DNA from: Parvibaculaceae bacterium PLY_AMNH_Bact1
GTDB taxonomy: Bacteria > Pseudomonadota > Alphaproteobacteria > Parvibaculales > Parvibaculaceae
DNA length: 64,000 bases
Assembly: GCA_032881465.1 (NCBI GenBank)
Contig: CP126168.1
Coordinates: forward strand, 3,287,501-3,351,500
Direction: 5' to 3'
Position 1 is the stretch's first letter, and every line of letters starts with the position of its first letter. The translations under genes were made by a program, and so were the position numbers. This document shows positions 8,167 to 18,219 of the stretch, piece after piece. The notes under the pieces were generated by a model. It was not told the DNA's origin. It saw nothing but the letters and a program-made list of their open reading frames with translations, and did not search any database.

Positions 8167-9291
8167 ATGATTGGCGCAAGCTTCACGCTTATCGAAGTCT
8201 TTGGAATAAAAATCAGGGTCAACATAAGTTGGGCCTTTATTGCCATCCTGTTGGCCTGGGGGCTGGCTGAAGGCTATTTCCCCACCATCCACGAGAAACT
8301 GCCGCAAGCGACATATTGGTGGATGAGCATTGTCGCCGTGCTGGGACTATTTGCCTCCATATTGCTGCATGAACTTGCCCACTCCTTGGTCGCGCGCGCC
8401 TACGGTATGGAGATAACCGGCATCACGCTCTGGTTGCTGGGGGGCATCGCAGAACTGAAAGGCGAGCCCCCATCGCCAAAGGTCGAACTCCTTATGGCGA
8501 TTGCAGGCCCGGCCATGAGTGTGTTCCTGGGAACTCTATTTTGGTTGAGCGCCGGAGCTTTGGAAGCTTTCGTGTCTGTCGCCACCGTGTTGAGCTATCT
8601 CGGCATGCTCAATCTCATTCTGGCGGCGTTCAACATGGTGCCAGCCTTTCCCCTCGACGGCGGGAGGGTCGCGCGCGCCATCATCTGGATGCGAACCGGT
8701 GACTATCTGACAGCGACAAAGACAGCCGCCCGCATGGGATCACTGTTCGGATTGGGCCTCATCATTGTCGGACTGATGGGTCTGTTTACAGGTGCCGGGT
8801 TCGCCAGCCTTTGGTGGGTCGTGCTTGGCATGTTCGTGCGCTTTGCTGCAGACTCCTCAAACTTTCAGGCACAGACAAAGAATGTGTTGGCGCAAAAAGC
8901 CGTGCGGGAGTTCATGACACCGAACCCCATCACCGTTTCCGCAGAAACCCCCGTCGCCGGTCTGATCGAAAATTATATCTACCACTACGACTTTGAGTTT
9001 TTCCCGGTCATGGATGGTGGGCGCGTCGTCGGCAGTGTCAGCTTGAAGGAGGTTCGCACCCAGCCCCTCAACCGCCATGGCGACACACGGGTGCGTGACA
9101 TCATGAAGCCCGTCACCGCCAATGCAATCGTCAACCCTCGCGACCTGGCCGCAAATGTGATGGCACGAATGCAGGAGACGGGGGCCAGCTTGCTCATGGT
9201 GATGGATCGAGACGATCTGGTGGGCGTGATTGCAACAAAAGACCTGCTCCGCATCGTCGCCATTCAATCAGCACTCGAACAGGCTGAATAG
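8167..9291 (+). CDS. Site-2 protease family zinc metalloprotease with CBS domains
   Basis: About 374 residues from ATG 8167, with AAGGTGG five bases upstream; a GTG at 8158 is in frame but overlaps that site. It is an M50 peptidase with the zinc motif HELAH (about 68-72) in a membrane helix and the second metal site in FPLDGGR (near residue 165). The C-terminal ~130 residues form a CBS pair (FMTPNPITV..., IMKPVTANA...), as in the Rip3/SpoIVFB-CBS type. It cleaves transmembrane substrates, with CBS domains usually sensing nucleotides. The substrate is unknown, and there is no anti-sigma factor beside it. Confidence 0.88.
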   Translation: MIGASFTLIEVFGIKIRVNISWAFIAILLAWGLAEGYFPTIHEKLPQATYWWMSIVAVLGLFASILLHELAHSLVARAYGMEITGITLWLLGGIAELKGEPPSPKVELLMAIAGPAMSVFLGTLFWLSAGALEAFVSVATVLSYLGMLNLILAAFNMVPAFPLDGGRVARAIIWMRTGDYLTATKTAARMGSLFGLGLIIVGLMGLFTGAGFASLWWVVLGMFVRFAADSSNFQAQTKNVLAQKAVREFMTPNPITVSAETPVAGLIENYIYHYDFEFFPVMDGGRVVGSVSLKEVRTQPLNRHGDTRVRDIMKPVTANAIVNPRDLAANVMARMQETGASLLMVMDRDDLVGVIATKDLLRIVAIQSALEQAE

Positions 9292-9469
9292 CTGCATCCG
9301 GCAAACCTGCTCTTTACGCGAGGTCAAATCCCTACCCACATTTTCAATATGACTTTTTGTCAGTTTTTTGTTCACAGACGCCAGGTGAGGCTCTAACATT
9401 TCCCCATCGATATTCACGAATGGCGGCACCAGGCCGCACCAACATTGAAACGACCCGGGGAGATGCCGC

Positions 9470-11275
<1,806 letters not shown>

Positions 11276-11301
11276 ACTCAAACATCATTGCTGCAAATGA
11301 C

Positions 11302-11331
11302 AAAGGGCGTCTCTCGCAAGGCGCCCTTTTT
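11302..11331 (+). terminator. Rho-independent terminator after the monooxygenase gene
   Basis: Stem AAAGGGCG (11302-11309) with CGCCCTTT (11322-11329), followed by a T-tract. The A/T-flanked stem may also serve the convergent nitroreductase gene. Confidence 0.8.
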
Positions 11332-11379
11332 CAATGTGGAAGCCGCCCTGATGGGGTAGCGACATTGATAGAGAGCTCC

Positions 11380-12021
11380 TTAGCCCACCTGGCTCACAAT
11401 AGTCTCTCGCGACTTGCGGACCTTTTTCATCGGCAGCAACCAGTCACCCGTTGGATCACGATAGCCGAGCGGCAAAAGAACCACGGAACGCAAGCCGCGT
11501 TCTTTCAAACCCAGAATTTTGTCAACTTCAGCCGGGTCGAAGCCTTCCATCGGCGTGCTGTCAACTTCCTGCTCAGCAGCAGCGATGAGCGCAAAACCCA
11601 AAGCGATGTAGGCCTGGCGCGCTGCATGGGCGTAATTGACCTCTGCGTCACGCGGCAGATACATCGCCTTCAGATTGTCGTAATAGGCATTCAGCATCGG
11701 TATCTCACCGCGCTCTTCAGTCATGTGGCGAGTGACAGCATCAATACGTTCCTCGGTGTAATTGTCCCACGCAGCAAACACCAGAAGATGAGACCCGTCC
11801 GTGATCGGCGACTGATCGTGGGCAACTTTACGAATTTCACCCAATACGTCTGGATTTGTGACCACGAGAAGCTCAAACGGTTGAGTGCCGCTCGATGTCG
11901 GCGTCATGCGGACCGCCTCGACAATCGCATCGACCTTCTCCTGCGGCACGGGCTTTGACGGGTCCATTTTCTTGGTGGCATACCGCCAGTTCAGAAGGTC
12001 GGTAAGAGTCTTATGAGTCAT
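11380..12021 (-). CDS. Nitroreductase family NAD(P)H-dependent FMN oxidoreductase
   Basis: A 213-residue protein with NfsB-like features: N-terminal LLNWRYATKKMDP, then VRMTPTSSGTQPFELLVV with the FMN-contacting serines near residue 43, and the C-terminal LGLKERGLRSVVLLPLGYRD strand typical of the family. It reduces nitro-aromatics or quinones with NAD(P)H as a homodimer. It is divergent from an HxlR-type regulator, a frequent pairing in which the regulator senses electrophiles and induces the reductase. Confidence 0.88.
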   Translation of the reverse strand: MTHKTLTDLLNWRYATKKMDPSKPVPQEKVDAIVEAVRMTPTSSGTQPFELLVVTNPDVLGEIRKVAHDQSPITDGSHLLVFAAWDNYTEERIDAVTRHMTEERGEIPMLNAYYDNLKAMYLPRDAEVNYAHAARQAYIALGFALIAAAEQEVDSTPMEGFDPAEVDKILGLKERGLRSVVLLPLGYRDPTGDWLLPMKKVRKSRETIVSQVG

Positions 12022-12054
12022 TCTTCAGGTCCTGTTGTCGGCATCAACATAAAG

Positions 12055-12073
12055 CAGTATACTTTTGTTACTG
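12055..12073. promoter_or_regulatory. Possible HxlR operator between nitroreductase and HxlR genes
   Basis: Inverted repeat CAGTA-N9-TACTG in the 125-base divergent region, with a TATAAT hexamer just downstream at 12078-12083. The arms are short, so it is moderately supported. Confidence 0.35.
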
Positions 12074-12146
12074 AGGATATAATCAGAACTAGAAGCCACC
12101 GCAAGAGGGCACAGGATTGACCCCCGGTTACACAAAGGGAACTGAC

Positions 12147-12524
12147 ATGTCTGAGACCAGCCGATGCCCTGATTGTAAACGCATCAATGAGGTTCTGTCC
12201 CGCGTTGGGGATCGCTGGAGTGTGCTTGTCATAATCTCGCTCTCTCAGTACGGAACCCTTCGTTTCAACGAGTTAAAGCGGAACCTCGGTATCTCGCAGC
12301 GCATGTTGAGCCGCACTTTGCGTGAACTGGAGCGCGACGGTCTCGTCAACCGCACCCAATACCCAACCATCCCGCCGAAAGTGGAGTACACCCTCACACC
12401 ACTCGGCGAGTCTTTTCGCGAGCCGGTTGCCGAATTAGGAAATTGGGCACTTGAGAACCTGGCAACCATTGACACCGCCCGCGAGGCCTATGACGGACAG
12501 GCGGACAAGCAAAAAGTGGGATAG
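12147..12524 (+). CDS. HxlR family winged-helix regulator
   Basis: About 125 residues from ATG 12147 (AAAGGGA six bases upstream; a TTG 30 bases earlier is in frame but poorly supported). Domain features are CPDCKRINEVLSRVGDRWSVLVI (residues 7-29), the HTH RFNELKRNLGISQRMLSRTLRELERDGL, and the wing YPTIPPKVEYTLTPLG. HxlR proteins often sense reactive electrophiles through an N-terminal cysteine; Cys7 and Cys10 are candidates. It is divergent from, and probably regulates, the nitroreductase. Confidence 0.88.
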   Translation: MSETSRCPDCKRINEVLSRVGDRWSVLVIISLSQYGTLRFNELKRNLGISQRMLSRTLRELERDGLVNRTQYPTIPPKVEYTLTPLGESFREPVAELGNWALENLATIDTAREAYDGQADKQKVG

Positions 12525-12540
12525 CAGGACACGCTGCGAA

Positions 12541-12630
12541 TGGCGGAGAGACAGAGATTCGAACTCTGGGTACTGTTGCCAGCACAACGGTTTTCGAGAC
12601 CGCCCCGTTCAACCACTCCGGCACCTCTCC
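12541..12630 (-). tRNA. tRNA-Ser (anticodon CGA)
   Basis: A 90-base class II tRNA on the minus strand with CCA encoded (12541-12543). The acceptor arm GGAGAGG pairs with the 3' TCTCTCC. The anticodon stem and loop read CGGTCT-CGA-AAACCG. A long variable arm is present (GTGCTGGCAACAGTAC), and the T-arm contains GTTCGAATC. The CGA anticodon reads UCG serine codons. Nothing else is recognised between this gene and the operator at 12791. Confidence 0.93.
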
Positions 12631-12784
12631 GCGATAGACCACGTAAGCGATCTTTGGTTGTGGCGGCGGAATGTATCAGAAGTCGCGCCCAATACAAGAC
12701 TGCACAAGGCCATACCCACAGGTCCTGCAGACGGGCCACCCTCGTCATAATCCACCCGATATCGCCCTTTTCTGCCGCGACCTC

Positions 12785-12812
12785 TTGAATTAGATGCATA
12801 TGCATCTATATT
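12785..12812 (+). promoter_or_regulatory. Promoter of the 4Fe-4S/SCP2-marR operon
   Basis: TTGAAT (12785-12790), 16-base spacer, TATATT (12807-12812). The spacer is filled by the palindrome at 12791-12808. Confidence 0.55.
12791..12808. promoter_or_regulatory. MarR-type operator, perfect 18-bp palindrome
   Basis: TAGATGCATATGCATCTA is fully self-complementary and sits between the -35 and -10 elements. The second gene of the downstream operon encodes a MarR regulator, so autorepression here is the simplest reading. An in-frame ATG within the palindrome (12794) is not used as the start for this reason. Confidence 0.72.
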
Positions 12813-12844
12813 TGAAGCCAACCAGATTGGCAGAGGTTCAAGGC

Positions 12845-14191
12845 ATGCGACTAGACGATCACCCCACCGTCCTCAAAGTGAGAGCATCCGCTGCATCAAA
12901 GGAGCGGGCCGAGCCCCTCAACGCCACCTGGCTGAAAGAGCTTTGCAAGAAAGCGGGCGCAGACGATGTGGGCCTCGTCTCCCTGGACCGGCCCGAGATT
13001 GCCGACCAGAAGGCAGACATCCTCTCCATTCTGCCGGAAACAAAAACGCTCATCAGCATCGTCTCTCGCATGAACAAGGATGCAGTCCGCACCGCGACAC
13101 GCTCTATCGCCAATCACGAATTCCACGAGACCTATCAGTCGGTGAACGAAGCCGCCCGGAAGATCGTGAAAGAACTGGAAGCCATGGGCATTCCCGCGGT
13201 GAATGCAGTCGCCGCCTTCCCCATGGAAGTGCAGGACTTCCCCGGTAAAAGCTGGCCCGTCTCCCACAAGCCCATCGCGGAAGCCGCCGGCATGGGCAAG
13301 ATCGGATTTCATCGCAATGTCATTCACCCAAAGTTTGGCAACTTCGTTCTGCTCGACACAATCCTCATTGGCGCAGCGGTCAGCGACGACAGCAAACCGC
13401 TCGACTACAATCCATGCGTTGAATGCAAACTCTGTGTCGCGGCCTGCCCTGTCGAGGCCATTGGCCCAGACGGAAGCTTCAACTTTTCCGCCTGCTACTC
13501 CCACAATTACCGGGAGTTCCTCGGCGGCTTCCTTGACTGGACAGAGCAGGTAGCTGATGCAAAAGACAAGCATGACTACCGGGAGAAAGTAAGTGAGGGA
13601 GAAGTCGTCTCCATGTGGCAAAGCCTCTCTTTCAAACCAAGCTACAAGGCCGCCTACTGCATATCGGTTTGCCCTGCAGGCGAAGACGTTATCAGCCCTT
13701 ATCTGGAAGACAGGGTCGGGTTTGCTGACCGCCACGTCAAACCGCTGCAACAGACCGCAGAAACCATTTACGTGTTACCCAACTCAGATGCTGAAAGCCT
13801 CATCCCGTCGCGCTTCCCCGCCAAGACAGTGAAGCAGGTTCGCTGGAATGTTGGGGCGAATGATGTTTTCAGCTACCTGTTCAACATCACGCTCACCTTT
13901 CAACGCCGCAAAGCAGGTGACCTGAACGCGACCTACCACCTGCGCCTCACCGGTGATATGCCGCTTGAAGCCACGATCACCATCGCCAGAAAACGAATTG
14001 AAATCGAGTTTGGCCTCAAAGGAGAGCCTGACCTGACCATTGAGACAAGTGCGGAAGCTTGGATGGGTGCCTTTGAAGGCGGTTTCAGTTTGGAAAACGC
14101 CATCAAAGACAGGACCGTAAAACTGGACGGCCCCCACGAGCTGTTCCATCGTCTCGCGGTCTGCTTCCCTACCTATGGCGACATCAACTAA
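12845..14191 (+). CDS. 4Fe-4S (epoxyqueuosine reductase-like) protein fused to an SCP2-like domain
   Basis: About 448 residues from ATG 12845. The N-terminal ~300 residues resemble the QueG/4Fe-4S reductive family: FPGKSWPVSHKPIAEAAGMGKIGFHRN at 132-158, then C191-x2-C194-x2-C197-x3-C201-P, and further cysteines at 217, 272 and 276. The C-terminal ~100 residues (from about 350) look like an SCP2 sterol/lipid-transfer domain (LRLTGDMPLEATITIARKRI, then ...GFSLENAIKDRTVKLDG). True QueG has no SCP2 part, so a redox enzyme acting on a bound hydrophobic substrate is plausible but unproven. The gene after it encodes a MarR regulator. Confidence 0.75.
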   Translation: MRLDDHPTVLKVRASAASKERAEPLNATWLKELCKKAGADDVGLVSLDRPEIADQKADILSILPETKTLISIVSRMNKDAVRTATRSIANHEFHETYQSVNEAARKIVKELEAMGIPAVNAVAAFPMEVQDFPGKSWPVSHKPIAEAAGMGKIGFHRNVIHPKFGNFVLLDTILIGAAVSDDSKPLDYNPCVECKLCVAACPVEAIGPDGSFNFSACYSHNYREFLGGFLDWTEQVADAKDKHDYREKVSEGEVVSMWQSLSFKPSYKAAYCISVCPAGEDVISPYLEDRVGFADRHVKPLQQTAETIYVLPNSDAESLIPSRFPAKTVKQVRWNVGANDVFSYLFNITLTFQRRKAGDLNATYHLRLTGDMPLEATITIARKRIEIEFGLKGEPDLTIETSAEAWMGAFEGGFSLENAIKDRTVKLDGPHELFHRLAVCFPTYGDIN

Positions 14192-14202
14192 GGTTGGACC
14201 GC

Positions 14203-14700
14203 ATGACCACACATCAAAACAAGACCACACAGCAAGCCATTCATATTGGATCGTCCTGTGCCTGCTTTGCCGTCCGCAAGATGACACGGGCGGTGACGCA
14301 GCTCTACGACCATCATCTGTCTGAGGCAGGACTGCGCATCACCCAGTTTACATTGATGAACGCCATTTCCGGCTTTGGTCAGGTGCCCGTCTATGTCCTG
14401 GCAGAAGAACTTGTCATGGACAGAACAACGCTCACCCGCAATCTGAAGCCACTGATCAAAGCAGGTCTCGTTGCCAGCATTCCTGATGAAAAAGATGCCC
14501 GTGTCCGCAACCTGTCTCTGACAGCCGACGGGGCCGAACGCCTAAAGACGGCCACACCTTATTGGGAGCGCGCTCAGGCAGAATTTGTCGAGAAGGTGGG
14601 AGAAAGCTCCTGGGCAGAGGTCTCGCAAGGAATCTCTCTGATTGACCGGGCCTTGAGTGTGGGACCCCGCCCCTCCGATAGAATGATGAACACCCGGTAG
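14203..14700 (+). CDS. MarR family transcriptional regulator
   Basis: About 165 residues from ATG 14203, with AAGG ten bases upstream; a TTG at 14194 is in frame. The winged HTH is clear: YVLAEELVMDRTTLTRNLKPLIKAGLV (about 64-90), followed by the wing IPDEKDARVRNLSLTADGAERL. Upstream helices (CACFAVRKMTRAVTQLYDHHL) form the dimer and ligand part. It follows the 4Fe-4S/SCP2 gene after 11 bases, so the two form an operon. The 18-bp palindrome in that promoter is its likely target. Confidence 0.9.
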   Translation: MTTHQNKTTQQAIHIGSSCACFAVRKMTRAVTQLYDHHLSEAGLRITQFTLMNAISGFGQVPVYVLAEELVMDRTTLTRNLKPLIKAGLVASIPDEKDARVRNLSLTADGAERLKTATPYWERAQAEFVEKVGESSWAEVSQGISLIDRALSVGPRPSDRMMNTR

Positions 14701-14747
14701 GCAAAAGCCTACTGGCAGTCAGTGCGCATTCGCATTAGTTTGAGCCC

Positions 14748-15482
14748 ATGCAACGCGAAGAACATACGCCGCTGCTCCGCGCGCGCGCCTGGGCCATCCA
14801 TCTCTTCACAGCCTCCGGGGTCATTCCGGGTCTGCTTGCAATAGAAGCGACATTTGCCGGGGATGGACGCATGGCACTGCTCTGGCTGGGCCTGGCGCTT
14901 ATCATTGACGGTCTGGACGGCCCGCTTGCGCGGCGCTTTGAAGTGACGCGCTACACACCACGGTTTGACGGCGCCATCCTGGACCTCGTGATTGACTACC
15001 TGACTTACACAGCCATTCCTGCCCTGATGATCTGGCAGCTGAATATGGTGCCAGAGGGATGGGGGTTCGCCGCCGCCAGCTTTGTGATGGTCACCGCCCT
15101 TTATTGCTTCGGCAATCGGGACATGAAGACCAACGACAATTATTTCGAAGGGTTTCCGGCAACCTGGAACATGGTGGTGCTGTGCTTCTTCATTCTCGAC
15201 AGCAGCCAAATGATCAACCTGGCTGTGATCGCCTTTTTGGGCGCTCTCACCTTTAGCCGCCTGAAATTCATTCATCCCTTTCGGGTTGTGCGACTGCGCC
15301 TGATCACAATTTTCATGACCGCGACATGGGGCATTAGCAGCACCTGGCTTCTGATCGCAAAGGCCAACGCACCGTTACTGGAAAGTGAGTCTGGCGCATT
15401 TGCCGCCTGGCTCTTCTCATCCCTCTACTTTGTTGGCTTTGGGGTTGTCCGGTCTTTCCAGCAGAACATTAAAAACACCTAG
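14748..15482 (+). CDS. pcs: Phosphatidylcholine synthase
   Basis: A 244-residue CDP-alcohol phosphatidyltransferase with about eight membrane helices. The catalytic motif is DGLDGPLARR...FDGAILDLVIDYLTY (DG-x2-AR...G-x3-D-x3-D). Bacterial Pcs condenses free choline with CDP-diacylglycerol to make phosphatidylcholine in the inner membrane, a trait common in alphaproteobacteria. Length and the spacing of the motif fit Pcs better than PgsA or PssA. It is a single gene after marR and convergent with the DUF5666 gene. Confidence 0.9.
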   Translation: MQREEHTPLLRARAWAIHLFTASGVIPGLLAIEATFAGDGRMALLWLGLALIIDGLDGPLARRFEVTRYTPRFDGAILDLVIDYLTYTAIPALMIWQLNMVPEGWGFAAASFVMVTALYCFGNRDMKTNDNYFEGFPATWNMVVLCFFILDSSQMINLAVIAFLGALTFSRLKFIHPFRVVRLRLITIFMTATWGISSTWLLIAKANAPLLESESGAFAAWLFSSLYFVGFGVVRSFQQNIKNT

Positions 15483-15491
15483 TCGTCGCCT

Positions 15492-17123
15492 CTAGCGCTG
15501 TGGTCCTGGCGGCGATGGTGGCGGTCTCAAAGCAGCGGGCACACCATCTGGCAGTTCACCGCCATCAATCAGCATATCTCTGAGACGAAGACGCATCGCC
15601 GGCGGCAATGACGAGGGATCAAACCCTTCTCGTTGTGCCACATCCCGCAGTCGGAGCAGGCCAGCAATGGCCGCCAGCTCAGAATGAGCACCGGCAAGCT
15701 GCGCCGGGTCAATCCCCGCCTCGAGCAAACGAGCGCGCATGGCCTGAAACTGAGGCATCGGCAAGGGATCAACGCCCTCACCAACTGCATATTCTTTAAT
15801 CATATCTTGATGTTCGAGGAACGTTGCAAACCGTTCCGGATTAAATCGGAGGATCCCCTCTTCCGTCGCATCTGCCCCTCCCAGCTCCATCAATGCCGAA
15901 AGCTGGTCAGCGGTAATAGGTCGAGCGGCATCAAGAAATACGCCGGGCATGCCTTTAGCGGCCACGAGCGCTCTCACCTGCGCAATGTCGGGAAGGTTTG
16001 TTGGATCGATGGTAAGCCGATCAATCCCGCGCGCCTCAATTTGATTGCGCAACAGGTCCGGAATTTCGCCAGCACGCAGATTGCCGTTTTCGAGAGCCTG
16101 CGGAATGTTCCTCAAGAGACCCGGTATCTGAATACGCGGTTGAGGACTGACCGAAATCTCATCTTCAAGCCATCGTCCCTTAAACAATGCTGCCGGTAGC
16201 CCTTCTTCAGAGAAACGTGGAACAAGTCCTTCCGGAAGGGTCCAGTTATGTCCTGCCACATAGTGCAGACCGGAAAGATCCGATGCGACAAACCCTTGCA
16301 CAAGCAGATCAGACATGCGCCCCCCAAAAGGTTCGCTCGGGGCTTTAACAAAATCTGTCACTTCAAACGCGCGTGCCCGGACAATCCCGCGGAGCAACAC
16401 CTCGTCCCCAGCGTCGATGGTGCGTCCATTAATGAGCGGCCGATCAAACTGCAATCCTCCGAGTGCCAGTCCTTCCCCGTCCGCGAGCAGGGCAACACCT
16501 CGGACAAATGCGCCCCGGGAAGGGGACACGGGATCAATGCGGGTTGCGACAACCTGCTCATCCGGCCCCCTGAGACCACTAATCCGCACCCACTCATCAA
16601 CAAGCGGCAGTCGATCGCTCTGTGCGACCTGAATGGTCTGACCAAGTACGGTGATGGTGCGGGTGGCCTCGTCAACATCACTCACCGGCCCTAGGGCAGC
16701 ATGCCGAACCTCAACCAGTTGTGCTTGATAGCGCTCACCCATGGGGCGGGCTTCAACCGCAACAACTTGACCAATAGCAAAGTCGTCGGGCGTTCCTTCA
16801 GTCCCGTCCACAACCACCGGGGTTTCATCTTCATAGTCGATATGCACACCGTTGACGACGATGCTGCCAAAGGCCGTAATGACGCCGAAGATTCCGGTTC
16901 CACCGACACCGTCATCACCACCGCTTGCCTGCGCGACACCCGATACAAAACCGGTCCCACCGACACCTTCATCACGATCAGCCCCGTCAACGTCAGTGTA
17001 CCCAGTGCCGCCAACGCCCGCATCCGGGGAAGACGTACCCGTGGGGACCATAGCAACAGGTCCAAGCCCAGCACATCCTGCTACCAAACTCGCAGCAATA
17101 AGGAGAACAAGAACACGGATCAT
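15492..17123 (-). CDS. DUF5666 domain lipoprotein
   Basis: A 543-residue lipoprotein: the signal peptide ends in lipobox LVAGC with Cys17 as the acylation site. Next come three spaced GVGGTG motifs (36-41, 53-58, 72-77) and then repeated beta-rich DUF5666 modules (FGSIVVNGVHIDYEDE..., DDFAIGQVVAVEARP..., RGAFVRGVALLADG...) to about residue 290. The C-terminal ~240 residues are helical and Pro/Leu-rich, ending in a proline-rich tail. The function is unknown; it is probably anchored at the periplasmic face of a membrane. Its start overlaps the DUF6502 stop by 4 bases, so the two are coupled. Confidence 0.82.
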   Translation of the reverse strand: MIRVLVLLIAASLVAGCAGLGPVAMVPTGTSSPDAGVGGTGYTDVDGADRDEGVGGTGFVSGVAQASGGDDGVGGTGIFGVITAFGSIVVNGVHIDYEDETPVVVDGTEGTPDDFAIGQVVAVEARPMGERYQAQLVEVRHAALGPVSDVDEATRTITVLGQTIQVAQSDRLPLVDEWVRISGLRGPDEQVVATRIDPVSPSRGAFVRGVALLADGEGLALGGLQFDRPLINGRTIDAGDEVLLRGIVRARAFEVTDFVKAPSEPFGGRMSDLLVQGFVASDLSGLHYVAGHNWTLPEGLVPRFSEEGLPAALFKGRWLEDEISVSPQPRIQIPGLLRNIPQALENGNLRAGEIPDLLRNQIEARGIDRLTIDPTNLPDIAQVRALVAAKGMPGVFLDAARPITADQLSALMELGGADATEEGILRFNPERFATFLEHQDMIKEYAVGEGVDPLPMPQFQAMRARLLEAGIDPAQLAGAHSELAAIAGLLRLRDVAQREGFDPSSLPPAMRLRLRDMLIDGGELPDGVPAALRPPPSPPGPQR

Positions 17124-17971
17124 TTTGCGTCCTCCCCTTTACTGCTCTCCGGCCCATCTTGCTCAGCGTAGAAATAGACACCGAATGTCATCCGGTTACT
17201 GCCGTCACCGCGTTCACGATCTTCCGTCGCAAACTCCAGCGCCTGCTTGTTTGCTTCACGAACGGCTTCGGCACCAAGTTCCTGCGCAAGCAAACGCAGC
17301 TTTTCAATTGAGGCGTCCGTAAGCCCCCAATAAAACGTCGCCCGATCGATGAAGCGCGGGTCCTGCCCTTCAAGATTGTGCAGGCCTGCGGATACATGGT
17401 CACGCAGATTTCGGCCAAAAAAGTGAAGCGCTTCCACCTCAGCTTCCGGTGTCGCAAATGCTTCTGTATTCAGTTCAACAAGACCATCATCTCGCCGCAA
17501 GACCACATTGAGCCGCAGCCAGTCGTCCAGAACCGCACGGGACCGAACATCCTGGCTCACCTCACCCACCAACTCCTCGAAACTGGGAGATCCGTCCGAT
17601 CGCTTTTCGAACAAAGCCTGCGGGCTGCCGTCCGTCTGGGCAAATGGAGTACGTCCCATCCAAATCCCGATGAGCTTTGACCCCATGGACGCTGCACTTG
17701 GTGGACGAGGTGCATCTTCTGTGGTCTCCATAAGGCGCTTCACATCCTTGCGGTGAACACCACTCATCACACTGATGGCGCTTTGCGTGACGCGTCCCGT
17801 CTTTGCAGCCTCCTGTCGTGCGGCCTCCACATAAAGCGCCTTCAGCTCTTCAACAATTTGAGGAAGTTGCACGCCCCGCCGCACCAAACCGCGGACGAGC
17901 GGCCGCAATATGGTGCGTACAGCACCTACAAGCGGCCCTGTCGGCCCATCTTTTTCCAGGATTTTCCCCAT
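17120..17971 (-). CDS. DUF6502 family protein, possible HTH regulator
   Basis: A 283-residue soluble protein without a signal peptide. The N-terminal part (about 35-85) reads like a helix-turn-helix: LPQIVEELKALYVEAA, then VTQSAISVMSGVHRKDVKRLME. The remainder is mostly helical with no catalytic motif I recognise. It is the first gene of a two-gene unit with the DUF5666 lipoprotein (ATGA overlap), a pairing I believe is recurrent. Two identical-architecture palindromes lie just upstream, so self-regulation is a reasonable inference. Confidence 0.72.
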   Translation of the reverse strand: MGKILEKDGPTGPLVGAVRTILRPLVRGLVRRGVQLPQIVEELKALYVEAARQEAAKTGRVTQSAISVMSGVHRKDVKRLMETTEDAPRPPSAASMGSKLIGIWMGRTPFAQTDGSPQALFEKRSDGSPSFEELVGEVSQDVRSRAVLDDWLRLNVVLRRDDGLVELNTEAFATPEAEVEALHFFGRNLRDHVSAGLHNLEGQDPRFIDRATFYWGLTDASIEKLRLLAQELGAEAVREANKQALEFATEDRERGDGSNRMTFGVYFYAEQDGPESSKGEDAK

Positions 17972-17994
17972 ATTTGGAGACTAGCTGAAGTTTT

Positions 17995-18011
17995 GTGGGA
18001 AAACTACCCAC
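17995..18011. promoter_or_regulatory. Operator candidate 1 upstream of the DUF6502 gene
   Basis: GTGGG-aaaacta-CCCAC, 23 bases upstream of the DUF6502 start. It has the same 5-7-5 architecture as the site at 18024-18040; their centres are 29 bases apart. Confidence 0.6.
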
Positions 18012-18023
18012 ATTTTTGTTGAC

Positions 18024-18040
18024 GTGGGATTTTTTCCCAC
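18024..18040. promoter_or_regulatory. Operator candidate 2 upstream of the DUF6502 gene
   Basis: GTGGG-attttttCCCAC. On the opposite strand it reads GTGGG-aaaaaat-CCCAC, closely matching the first site. Paired sites suggest cooperative binding. Confidence 0.6.
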
Positions 18041-18160
18041 ATATATTGATCATGTTGCTGACGTTGTTGGCAACACCTGGTGAGCACTAGGCCCCTGTCG
18101 GCACAGTTTCCTTCTGGCCGGTCAGCATCCTCACCCCTTGGGTCTATGTTTTATTAGGTA

Positions 18161-18191
18161 GGGCCGGAGGAGTCGCAAGCACCTCCGGCCC
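18161..18191 (-). terminator. Strong hairpin downstream of the GST gene
   Basis: Perfect 10-bp stem GGGCCGGAGG / CCTCCGGCCC with an 11-base loop, 29 bases past the GST stop. There is no clear T-tract, so termination is likely but not certain. The rest of 18041-18219 shows nothing recognisable. Confidence 0.5.
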
Positions 18192-18219
18192 ACTACTTTC
18201 TAATCCACCATCCAGAAAT

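Noticed and set aside
12541-12630. tRNA-Ser as an integration site for an island
   Set aside because: No integrase gene lies beside it and I found no direct repeat of the tRNA 3' end in the window.
12794-12844. Upstream start of the 4Fe-4S/SCP2 gene
   Set aside because: That ATG is inside the operator palindrome and upstream of or at the -10, so it could not be on the mRNA.
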